25,855 nt of DNA from contig MSJI02000217.1 in NCBI GenBank assembly GCA_001931905.2, positions 1 through 25,855 of the forward strand. Reading direction: 5' to 3'. Below, piece after piece: positions 19,077-25,855 of this stretch (position 1 is its first letter; every line of letters begins with the position of its first letter). Source of the DNA: Cladosporium sp. IMV 00045. Lineage: Eukaryota > Ascomycota > Dothideomycetes > Cladosporiales > Cladosporiaceae. Position numbers and translations under genes: made by a program. Below the pieces are notes generated by a model. It did no database searches. It saw only the letters and a list, made by a program, of their open reading frames with translations, and had not been told where the DNA came from.

Positions 19077-20003
19077 ATGTCCACCGACCTGCAAAATCTC
19101 CTCGAAATGGGCTTCGAAGAACCCCGCGCCACCCTCGCCCTGCAAAAAACCTCCAACAACCTCCCCGCCGCCATCGACTGGCTCAGTCAAAACGCCGACA
19201 CCCCTCTGGAAGAGCTGCAAGCCGAAGACGACAACCCCGCCCTCCAAGCCGGCGAACAAGCCCGCAGCATGGTGTGCAACGACTGCGGCAAGAAATTCCG
19301 CGGCATGTCGCAAGCGCAATTCCACGCCGAAAAATCAGGCCACGACGACTTCGCCGAGTCAGCCGAAGAACTCGCCCCTCTGACGGAAGAAGAAAAAGCC
19401 GCCCGTCTACAAGAGCTGCGCGAAAAACTCGCCGCCAAGCGCGCAGGGCAGGCGAAGGAGGACAAGGAAGCGGCGAAGCGGAACGATGAGATTAGGAGGA
19501 AGCACACGAAGGACAACGAGGATGCCAAGGAGGAGTTGAGGCGCAAAGAGCAGATCAAAGAGGCGCAGGCGAAGAGGCAGGAGAAAGCGGATGATGCGGC
19601 GGCCAAGAAGCGGATTAGAGAGCAGATCGAAGCGGACAAGAGAGCGCGCAAGCAGAAGGCCGAAGAGGAGAAGGCCATGCGCGCGAACCCCGACGCGTAT
19701 AACCCGGGCGCTGCGCAGGCTGCTGGTTCTTCAGGCATCGCTGCCGCAGCAGCTCCGTCAAAGACAGCGAACCACTCCGAGGCGCGCCTGAGACTGCAGA
19801 CGTCGAGCGCGGGCAATGTGATGAAGACTTTCCCCGCGGAAACGACGCTTTTCGAAGTCGCGCACGCGCTGGCGGAGGAGAGCGGCGTGCAGGCGGAGAG
19901 TTTCACGCAGAATTTCCCAAAGAAGGTTTTCGACCAGAGCGATTTTGGCTTGACGCTTAAGGAGGCTGGGTTGGTGCCTAGTGCGGCTTTGATTGTGAAG
20001 TGA
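19077..20003 (+). CDS. UBA-zinc finger-UBX protein, Cdc48/p97 adaptor (UBXN1-like)
   Basis: Single-exon gene, 308 aa; likely cytosolic adaptor linking ubiquitylated substrates to the Cdc48/p97 ATPase. An N-terminal UBA domain (about 3-41) has the MGFEEPRATLAL helix-1/loop pattern. Next is a C2H2-type finger with Cys67, Cys70, His83 and His89 (VCNDCGKKF...QFHAEKSGH). A long charged Lys/Glu/Arg coiled coil covers about 104-215, an Ala/Ser linker follows, and the C-terminal UBX domain (about 232-308) contains RLRLQTSSAG, TLFEVAHAL and NFPKKVFDQSDFGLTLKEAG. The S3/S4 loop reads FPK rather than the canonical FPR; conservative, but it is the p97-contact loop. The architecture matches human UBXN1/SAKS1. 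The start has a good CCACCATG context and is the first codon of the UBA helix. Confidence 0.95.
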   Translation: MSTDLQNLLEMGFEEPRATLALQKTSNNLPAAIDWLSQNADTPLEELQAEDDNPALQAGEQARSMVCNDCGKKFRGMSQAQFHAEKSGHDDFAESAEELAPLTEEEKAARLQELREKLAAKRAGQAKEDKEAAKRNDEIRRKHTKDNEDAKEELRRKEQIKEAQAKRQEKADDAAAKKRIREQIEADKRARKQKAEEEKAMRANPDAYNPGAAQAAGSSGIAAAAAPSKTANHSEARLRLQTSSAGNVMKTFPAETTLFEVAHALAEESGVQAESFTQNFPKKVFDQSDFGLTLKEAGLVPSAALIVK

Positions 20004-20405
20004 TTTTGATGGCATTGGTTTGCGGGTTGAGGTGCTTTTCTGCATGCGGGAGTCGTGGTTTGTCGTTGTTTCTGCAATGAAGGACATGGGAGACATTGGA
20101 GGATAGCGTGGCGTTCATGGCGGCGGAGGTTTGGTTGCTGCGAGATGATGGGACGGTGTATGCTCTGGATGGCGAGCGAGCCAAAAAAAAAAAAAAAAAG
20201 TACAAGGCTGAGAAAGCAGGGGCGGCTGGATGCATTGATGAAAACGCCAGACATAGCCCTTTTGATGAGTCCGATAGATTTCTTTTCTATGAATGAATGC
20301 CATGAAATGAAAATATAAAACCAAACCAAGAACACCGCTGAACATGAACTAAGAAAGTGATAACATTATACAAGCCGTGCATCCTCGCTTTTCCCACTCA
20401 TTCCT
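20004..20405. other. intergenic between convergent genes, with A17 run
   Basis: This 402-bp gap carries the 3' UTRs of the UBX gene (plus) and the Nop15-like gene (minus). An uninterrupted run of 17 A lies at 20183-20199. An AT-rich patch (about 20275-20345) is a plausible shared polyadenylation region. No gene recognised. Confidence 0.5.
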
Positions 20406-21566
20406 TTAGTTCTTCTTCGCCTTCTTCGCCTTACCACTCACCTTACCCTCCTTACCAGCGCCGCGCTTCTTGCCCTTCTCCTCCGTCACCGTAGTAGTAA
20501 CCTTTCCAGGCTCCTCGGTAACAGTCTTCTCAACAACCTTCACGGGCTCCTCAGCAGCAGCAGCAGTCTCAATGGCCTTGGCCTCCTCATCATCCGCCTG
20601 CTTTAGCACCTTCTGCACCGGCACACTCTCCACAGCCCTCACAGCCGGCATGTCGAACTCGTAACCAAGCTCCTTCAATTTCGCAGCTTTCTCCTCGCGC
20701 TTCTTCTCCTCCCTCTCCACCCTCTTCTCCCACCCCTCCCTGTTCACGCCCTTGCGCAACCTGACACCCTCCAGTTTATTCCTCGGCGCCACGCGCTTGC
20801 GTCCCTCGCCCTTCCAGAAATCCTCCGTGACTTGCTCGTCCGGCACGCGGCGCGCTTGCATGATGTGCCCGAAGAGCAGGTACTTGTCCATAGTCTTTGC
20901 GACGATGGTGGCGACCGCGGAAGAAGCGAATTCCACGAAAGCGAAGTGCTTGCTCTTGCCCGTCTTGCGGTTGCGCGCCAGGCGGAGGTGCGTGATCGTG
21001 CCGAATTGCGAGAGGTAGGCGCGCAGCTGGGGCTCGAAGAAACCGTGAGGGAGGCGGGAGAGGTGGACGGTGCCGGGGACGGTTTCGGGGTCGTTTTCGC
21101 GGCTGCCGGTCTTTTTGATGATGTGCTTTTGCACGGCGCGCACGTTCAGAGGCGCCTCGGGGATTTTGGAGAGGGCGACGCCCTCGTCGTTGGCAGGTTC
21201 GTCTTCATTGTCGGAGCCCTCGTCTTCACTGCTGGAGAAGCCGGCGAGGAGTTCGGCGGTCTGGTCGGCGGTGAGTTGGTTGCTCTCTTCGTCGTCGGCT
21301 TCGCTGTCGGACGCGGGCTGTTCGATTTCTTTCACGGCGGCGGCGACGGGAGTTTTGCCGGGGACTTTCTTCGCTTTGCTCACGACCTTCTCTTTCTTGC
21401 CGTCGGCTTGCTTCTTCTCGCTGGTGGAGGTTGCTTCGACTTTTTTGCTGGATCCTTTGAGGGCCGATTTCACCGGCGCGGGCTTCTCGGCCGAGGGGGC
21501 GGTTTTGACCTTTTTGGTGGCGGTCGCGGCGCCGTCGACGCTCTTGCGTTTCTTTTCGGCGGCCAT
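20406..21566 (-). CDS. nucleolar RRM protein, Nop15/NIFK-like (60S ribosome biogenesis)
   Basis: Single exon, 386 aa. Members of this family bind pre-rRNA near ITS2 and are needed for 27S processing to 25S/5.8S rRNA in the nucleolus. The N-terminal third is Lys/Ala/Ser-rich with KKRK-type nuclear signals, followed by an acidic Ser/Asp/Glu tract (SSSEDEGSDNEDEP). A single RRM at about 162-240 has RNP2 TVHLSRLPHGF and RNP1 SKHFAFVEF. After it comes a basic helical segment (KGEGRKRVAPRNKLEGVRLRKG, then KRVEREEKKREEKAAKLKELGYEFDMP) typical of Nop15/NIFK. A Lys/Ala-rich tail contains two copies of a TVTEE-P/K-GK-type motif. The start was placed at MAAEKKRK (21566), not at an in-frame ATG 20 codons upstream, because the intervening residues are promoter/leader-like. 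Length exceeds yeast Nop15 (220 aa) through its disordered ends. Confidence 0.92.
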   Translation of the reverse strand: MAAEKKRKSVDGAATATKKVKTAPSAEKPAPVKSALKGSSKKVEATSTSEKKQADGKKEKVVSKAKKVPGKTPVAAAVKEIEQPASDSEADDEESNQLTADQTAELLAGFSSSEDEGSDNEDEPANDEGVALSKIPEAPLNVRAVQKHIIKKTGSRENDPETVPGTVHLSRLPHGFFEPQLRAYLSQFGTITHLRLARNRKTGKSKHFAFVEFASSAVATIVAKTMDKYLLFGHIMQARRVPDEQVTEDFWKGEGRKRVAPRNKLEGVRLRKGVNREGWEKRVEREEKKREEKAAKLKELGYEFDMPAVRAVESVPVQKVLKQADDEEAKAIETAAAAEEPVKVVEKTVTEEPGKVTTTVTEEKGKKRGAGKEGKVSGKAKKAKKN

Positions 21567-21822
21567 TCTGTGTGTGGATGTGTGGGAGGGTTTGGTTTGG
21601 TGTAGTTGAGGTTTTTTCTTTCGCAAGACCCGTCTCGACTTTTGGAGATTTGGGCGGGCTCGCTGGAACTTTTTCTCTCCACCGCTGCGAGGCGCGGAGA
21701 GGAGGGAAAGTCTGCCGAGCCCTGGTTCACTCGCCGGCGACTTTAAACTTGACCTGCGGACCCACCACCAACAACACCAATCGACAAAACCTCACAACGA
21801 CAAAAGCGAAAAACAATTGAAC
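21567..21822. promoter_or_regulatory. 256-bp divergent promoter of the Nop15-like and SMN genes
   Basis: The ATGs of two divergently transcribed RNA-assembly genes are only 256 bp apart, so their core promoters must overlap or abut. An A/C-rich leader precedes the SMN start. No clear TATA box on either side. Confidence 0.6.
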
Positions 21823-22448
21823 ATGACAGGAGACAATCTGACACACGAGGAAATCTGGGATGATTCCGCACTGCAAGAATCCTGGGAAGATGCCTTGGCC
21901 GAATACAAGGTTCGTCATGCCGTGCCCCGACTCCAACATGAACTTTCACTAACGTTTGAATGAAATCAAGAAATATCACAGCCTAGCCGCCAAAGGCGAG
22001 CAAGTCGATCTGAGTCGATTGAACAGCAGCAAAGAAGCGAATAACGAATTTGAACGCGCTGCGAACGCGTCATCCCAACAACATGATCCGGCGACATCGA
22101 ACGGCACCGCCACCCAACAACAATCACAACAACAATCACAATCACGTACAACCGCCGGCGCACAGCCCGAAATAGAACCAGCCAAATCCGCGCCAACTAC
22201 AGCTCCTACAGTGCCTCCAGCAACCGCCAATGTCATGCCACAAGCAGTCTTGAATTCCAGTAAGCAGACCCTCCAAATCACAACTGCAATTCCAACCAAG
22301 CAATATTCAATAAAAACTGACAAAATATACCACAGTACAAGACGAAAGCATGAAGAACCTGATGATGAGCTGGTACTACGCTGGCTACTACACGGGTCTG
22401 CTCGAGGGGCAGCAGAAGGCGTACGCTAGTATGCAGGAGACTGGGTGA
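21823..22448 (+). CDS. smn1: survival motor neuron (SMN) orthologue, fungal Tudor-less type
   Basis: Oligomeric scaffold for assembling Sm cores on spliceosomal snRNAs. Exons 21823-21909, 21971-22259 and 22336-22448, with introns of 61 and 76 bp; 162 aa, close to fission yeast Smn1 (152). The N-terminal Gemin2-binding helix is clear: EEIWDDSALQESWEDALAEY at residues 9-28, continuing KYHSLAAKGE across intron 1. The middle is Gln/Ser/Thr/Pro/Ala-rich and disordered, with no Tudor domain, as in fission yeast. The C-terminal YG box is SWYYAGYYTGLLEG (137-150), built after the second intron, with the alternating Tyr/Gly pattern used for oligomerisation. Odd: the last codons contain a GG|GTGAGG donor, and splicing to an acceptor at 22495 would replace the terminal GGG TGA with GLMRSFFVA and a stop at 22521-22523 (170 aa). 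Either ending keeps the YG box. Confidence 0.92.
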
Positions 22449-23487
22449 GGTTCAGTTGGAAGTTGTTTAATTGATGAAGAAGGCTTGAAAATCAGGCTGA
22501 TGCGCAGCTTTTTCGTGGCGTAGGAGGTAAGTAATTGAGAGAAATGACCCATCATATTACAGCGTTTGGTACATTATGCTGATGAATCATGTGTGATGGT
22601 GCAGTTCTCCTCGCCACAATCGACCATCCATTCCCGCGCGCCAATTTAGCCAGACTGTCGACGCTGGCGCGCCTTCCTTGCGCTTGATCTTGTACATTGA
22701 TGAGCTGCGAGGAATTCCCACGAGCAAGCTCACCACCGCTCTCTGAACGCATTCATAACGATTTCTAGAGCCTGTCGCACTGGCTGTATAGCGTCGAGCG
22801 GGGGAATGAAGGCTTCCTCCAAGCGGAGCATCCACGAGGCTCCATAGCTATTGATCGTTCGACCTTTCAGACGAGACAATTTCCGGCAGAGGCTGCCGTT
22901 ACGGTCTTGATAGGGTAAGGCCGGTTGCGCTCGCTGTAACAGTCGATCCTGAACCTTCACACTCAGTGACCGCAATGGGCCATTGCGGGACAGCGATGGA
23001 ATAGACGTTATTCTTAAGATTAGCCATGCAAGATCTTGATCGTTCCTCATAACCAGAACTGTTACCCGAGTGGGCTGGTTCGCGTGTGATTCGTGTCCGT
23101 CCTCCGGCGTTGTGAAGATGAAGCCCCAAATGCTTCCTGCAAGAGCCCAATTCGACCCGTAATTCCGAGCTAGACGTGCCGTGCCAGTGCTTTGCTGTGC
23201 TTTTATGTTTGCACATTCTGCCTCTGAAGGAAGGCTTCATACGAGCAGCCTCTCCAGCAATGCCGAGGCGGGCCAGACTTGACTGGTGGCAGCCAAGTCA
23301 TATCCATCGATACAAGGCCCTTGCGATTTTGCGCAACATTGAGCTTCGAACCCCTGTGGCGAGCATTACGCTCGATGGCGCCAGTGCGGCGATGTCAAGT
23401 TCCCGCGGCGGAACCTTCACAATCGACTAGCACAAACCCACCCTCTCAAAAATGAAACTCCAAGCCTCCCAAACCCATCCAACCACC
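22449..23487. other. gene-free stretch, no recognised product
   Basis: About 1 kb between the SMN gene and the 3' end of the small membrane protein gene. Open frames of 66-113 codons occur, mostly on minus; the most protein-like is minus 22730-23050 (106 codons, ending in a helical DAIQPVRQALEIVMNAFRER stretch). It overlaps another frame and matches no family I know. No repeats or RNA gene seen. Confidence 0.4.
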
Positions 23488-23931
23488 CTACCTCCTCCCA
23501 CCCTTCAACGCCCTCAACCTCTCCTCCTCCTCACTCCTCGCCCTCTCCCCGCCCCCCACCTGCTTATCCTCCTCCCCTCCCTTGCCAAAAAGCTGCCCAG
23601 CCAACTCCCCCACCGTTCCCCTCTCCCCCTCCCTCCTGCCCCCCATTCCATGCCTCCTTCTATTCTCCTCAATCAAACTCAACCCTTCCCCACCGGTGTC
23701 TTTCTCCCTGTACCGACGGGCGTTCTCTTTCGCCGCCCGGATGCTCGTCGTGCTGTACACGAAGAGAATGCAGGCCATGGTGAAAGCGGCTGCGGGCGCC
23801 ATGGCGGTGCGCGCGTTGAAGGGGCGGCGGGGCAGAGGGCGTGCTGGTGTGGGTGCTGGTGGTGCGGGCACGGGGCGAGAGGATTCGGTTGTGCCGGCGG
23901 GGCCGCGGGGTTGGGAGAGGCGGGCGCCCAT
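23488..23931 (-). CDS. small single-pass membrane protein, unknown function
   Basis: Single exon, 147 aa. The N-terminus (1-40) is Pro/Ala/Arg-rich and disordered (PVPAPPAPTPARPLPRRPF). One hydrophobic helix follows at about 42-60 (TAMAPAAAFTMACILFVYS), then a strongly basic amphipathic stretch (SIRAAKENARRYREKD) and a charged Gly/Glu/Arg-rich tail. The Arg-rich N-terminus without acidic residues before a single TM could be a mitochondrial inner-membrane import signal, but this is inference. Strong GC3 bias and a TM-plus-basic-helix layout make it look like a real gene rather than a shadow. I do not recognise the family with certainty. The ATG at 23931 is the only start that keeps the whole N-terminal segment. 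Confidence 0.65.
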   Translation of the reverse strand: MGARLSQPRGPAGTTESSRPVPAPPAPTPARPLPRRPFNARTAMAPAAAFTMACILFVYSTTSIRAAKENARRYREKDTGGEGLSLIEENRRRHGMGGRREGERGTVGELAGQLFGKGGEEDKQVGGGERARSEEEERLRALKGGRR

Positions 23932-25059
23932 GTTTGGATTGGTGTTTGGGGTTATGTGGAGGTCTTGGACAGTGTTGTTGTGGGTGGTTTTTGAGATCGA
24001 CTTGAAAGTGGTTTAATGGGAGACTGTGAACATGTGAAGACGGTGAAGTGAAGCTTGATGGCCCGGGAGCTTGGGGTACCGGGGTGTATGATTTCATCGG
24101 TATAAGGTACATGCAGCTTGCATCTTCCACTTACACCTGCACATACATGTATTGGTTTTATGCTCACATGTTCGATATGCACACCTTTGATATGTGCAAA
24201 CGACCCATGGCGATGGAGCGGTCTTGTTCCTCCTCAAAAATTCAATCACAGCTGCGATTCCATGGAAAAGCTACGCCACCGATGATGGTCTCTCGATTCG
24301 ACTTCTGCATCGCCTGCCAAAAACTTGGCTCCTCTCGCGTATGCATGGTCTGTAGATCTCCTTATACCACTTGTGCCAACACAAATCATTCCCGACTTGT
24401 CTTTTCTAAGTTAGCACGGCTCTTCAAATGACCTGATGAGTTAACTGTTGCTCGTATATCGATCGCTTTTTGCACGCCAAACAAAGAACTTTGCTCTCTC
24501 GGCGTTAAACAAGCATACCACCGATAAGGCCTCTCGTAAGCAACACGATCATTATGCAGGCGCACTAAATGGGAGCGTGCCATAATACCGATTTGGTGAG
24601 TGGTGTTTCTGCTGTGTCATCTTATGCGAAGACAGTAATGTCACCATCGGCATACGGAATTGCAGTCGTCGTCCGCGTCCGTGTCCATTGGATTTCGTGA
24701 TCCGGGGTTGGATGCGATCGTGAAACACCACCATCTGATGGCTTAGTCAATTCGGTCTGATTGCGACTGGATTTCTTTGTACACTCACACATGCAGCCGC
24801 AATCCTTTGAACCTTGCGAATGCGATTGAGGTTGCGTGCGAGAAGGGGTGCCTAATCGCGTTCCTGATTATGAAGCATCATGAGAGGTTGCCGCGAGGAA
24901 GGATTGATCGTCGAAAGTGTGCGCAATCTTGCCAGAGTTTAAATACTGCTTGACTTCACGGACATCTCTGAGTTTGCCCATTCCAATCCAAAATCGATCG
25001 CACAATCATCCACCGGACACATCAACACATCGACTTGCCCAACCTCAAACATCGCCAAC
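23932..25059. other. intergenic, two divergent promoters, no gene recognised
   Basis: 1.1 kb between the small membrane protein gene (minus) and the dehydrogenase gene (plus). A 127-codon plus-strand frame (24048-24431) includes several CxxC pairs but is otherwise unlike a protein. A TTTAAATA element at about 24938-24945 lies about 115 bp before the dehydrogenase ATG and is a candidate TATA box. The dehydrogenase leader at about 24980-25059 is A/C-rich and ends GCCAACATG. Confidence 0.4.
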
Positions 25060-25834
25060 ATGCCGTTCGACTTCAAGGACGTAATGCAGGTCAGGCCGGC
25101 CGAGATCAAGACTTATCACAGTGACACCTACGATCGCATCTCGCCTTCAAACACCACATTCGACGCGAAGGGCAAGACTTTGCTCATCACTGCCGGTGGT
25201 ACGTCTCACCAACTCTTCAACTGGTCACGCCGACTCAGCTAACCACGACCAGCAACCGGCATCGGTTACTCCATCAGCGAGTCCTTCGCCAAAGCCGGCA
25301 TCAGCCGCATCATCATCATCCAACGCCGCCAGTCAGTCCTAGACGAAGCTAAGAAGTCTCTCGAAGCCGCCTATCCCAACGTGAAAGTCGAGACCTACGC
25401 CGCCTCGCAGTCCGACTTCCCACGAATGAGCGAGATCCTCCGCTCGGTGGGCGAGATCGACGTCCTGGTCCCCTGCGCCACGGCCGCTGCTAGCATGGTC
25501 CCCACCAAAGAGATCAGCACAGAGCAAATGGCCAACTACTTCACCGTCAACGTCGTCGGCTTCCACCATATGGTGAAGGAGTTCGTCAACCTCCCCTCCA
25601 CCGCTTCGGGTGGACCCAAGTCTGTGCTCCACGTGAGCTCCTGCGCGTCCCAGATGGTCGTGCCGAACGCCAATGGGTATTGCGCGTCTAAGGCGGCTGC
25701 CAATCAGCTCACCACGCATTTCGCTTTCGACGAGCCGACCAGCAACGTCAAGTTCATTTCCTTCCACCCGGGTTCGATTTGGACGCCGCTTGCGGAGGAG
25801 AACATCCCCCAGGACATGGCTGTTTGGGAGGATA
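25060..25834 (+). CDS. short-chain dehydrogenase/reductase (SDR), 3'-truncated
   Basis: NAD(P)-dependent classical SDR; the first 240 residues are seen. Exon 1 is 25060-25198, a 54-bp intron follows (GTACGT...ACCAG), and exon 2 is 25253-25834, which ends at a GTAAGT donor (phase 1) whose intron leaves the window in a T run. The Rossmann motif TAGATGIG (44-51) is completed by the intron junction. The catalytic set is present: Asn146 (NYFTVN), Ser175/176 (LHVSSCAS), Tyr189 and Lys193 (GYCASK). The usual NNAG is replaced by PCATA (119-123 region). An HPGSIWTPLAEE stretch follows, as in classical SDRs after the active site. About 40-80 residues should be missing. Substrate cannot be told from sequence; no secondary-metabolite core enzyme is visible nearby. 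Confidence 0.92.
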
Positions 25835-25845
25835 GTAAGTTTCTC

Positions 25846-25855
25846 TTTTTTTTTT
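25846..25855. repeat. T run at the window end, in an SDR intron
   Basis: Ten consecutive T close the window just inside the second intron of the dehydrogenase gene; probably the point where assembly stopped. Confidence 0.7.

Noticed and set aside
19187..20335. 382-codon open frame on minus, antisense to the UBX gene
   Set aside because: It is a shadow of the Lys/Glu/Ala-rich coiled coil; its Ser/Ala/Cys/Phe-rich translation is the usual complement of such codons and has no domain.
20832..21605. 257-codon open frame on plus, antisense to the Nop15-like gene
   Set aside because: Shadow of the RRM gene; Gly/Val/Phe/Asp-rich low-complexity translation with no family match.
22730..23050. 106-codon minus-strand frame with a protein-like C-terminal half
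   Set aside because: Overlaps another frame, with no family recognised and no splice partner; kept only as a note in the gene-free entry.
24048..24431. 127-codon frame with CIAC...CMVC...C, resembling a zinc ribbon
   Set aside because: The cysteines lie in otherwise random sequence with no flanking fold pattern; start and end do not coincide with regulatory or splice features.
1..25855. Secondary-metabolite cluster (MFS transporters, Zn2Cys6 factor, SDR)
   Set aside because: No polyketide synthase, NRPS, terpene cyclase or similar core enzyme is present, and the SDR is separated from the permease by several housekeeping genes.
1..25855. Transposons, tRNA or rRNA genes
   Set aside because: No transposase or reverse transcriptase frames, no terminal repeats, and no A-box/B-box pair or rRNA signature were seen by eye; a covariance-model scan was not possible here.

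Overview
This is a gene-dense piece of a filamentous ascomycete genome (Pezizomycotina; a Dothideomycete is my guess from overall style, not something I can prove). The reasons are short introns of about 50-80 bp with GTnnGT donors and CTNAC-like branch sites, coding sequence on both strands with short intergenic gaps, and characteristic fungal families: a Zn2Cys6 regulator, a Dal5-type permease, Vtc1 and a Scs2/VAP tail-anchored protein. Both ends of the window lie in low-complexity sequence (trinucleotide repeats at the left, a T run at the right), and both terminal genes are cut inside or at an intron. The window is therefore probably a whole contig that stopped at repeats.

Layout, left to right: (1) a 3'-truncated monosaccharide transporter (minus); (2) about 2.3 kb with no supported gene; (3) vtc1, the vacuolar transporter chaperone subunit (minus, one intron); (4) a full-length ATP-dependent 5-oxoprolinase (minus, two introns, 1313 aa); (5) divergent from it, a 699-aa Zn2Cys6 transcription factor (plus, four introns, one of them GC-AG); (6) a 500-aa Dal5/allantoate-permease-family MFS transporter (plus); (7) a Tctex-type dynein light chain (plus); (8) 1.5 kb of AT-rich and repeat-rich spacer; (9) a VAP/Scs2 ER tail-anchored protein (minus); (10) a UBA-zinc finger-UBX Cdc48 adaptor (plus); (11) a Nop15/NIFK-like nucleolar RRM protein (minus), sharing a compact divergent promoter with (12) a fungal SMN orthologue (plus); (13) a small single-pass membrane protein of unknown function (minus); (14) a short-chain dehydrogenase cut off by the right end (plus).

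The most interesting part is 5.1-14.6 kb. A 5-oxoprolinase, a dedicated-looking Zn2Cys6 regulator and a Dal5-type organic-anion/nitrogen-compound permease lie side by side. The two intergenic regions that serve the three genes carry ten exact copies of one hexamer (CGGCAA/TTGCCG, often followed by G), with an eleventh copy in intron 1 of the regulator. Chance would give roughly one. Four of the copies form two inverted repeats with CGG...CCG geometry, as expected for a binuclear-zinc dimer. I propose a small co-regulated cluster for uptake and hydrolysis of 5-oxoproline (pyroglutamate) or a related cyclic amide. The substrate of the permease is inference.

The remaining genes are housekeeping (phosphate storage, ER contact sites, ubiquitin/Cdc48, ribosome and snRNP assembly). 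They carry some transcript-level oddities: a 139-codon open frame in phase after the VAP stop, an alternative last exon for SMN, and a stopless 3n intron in the permease.
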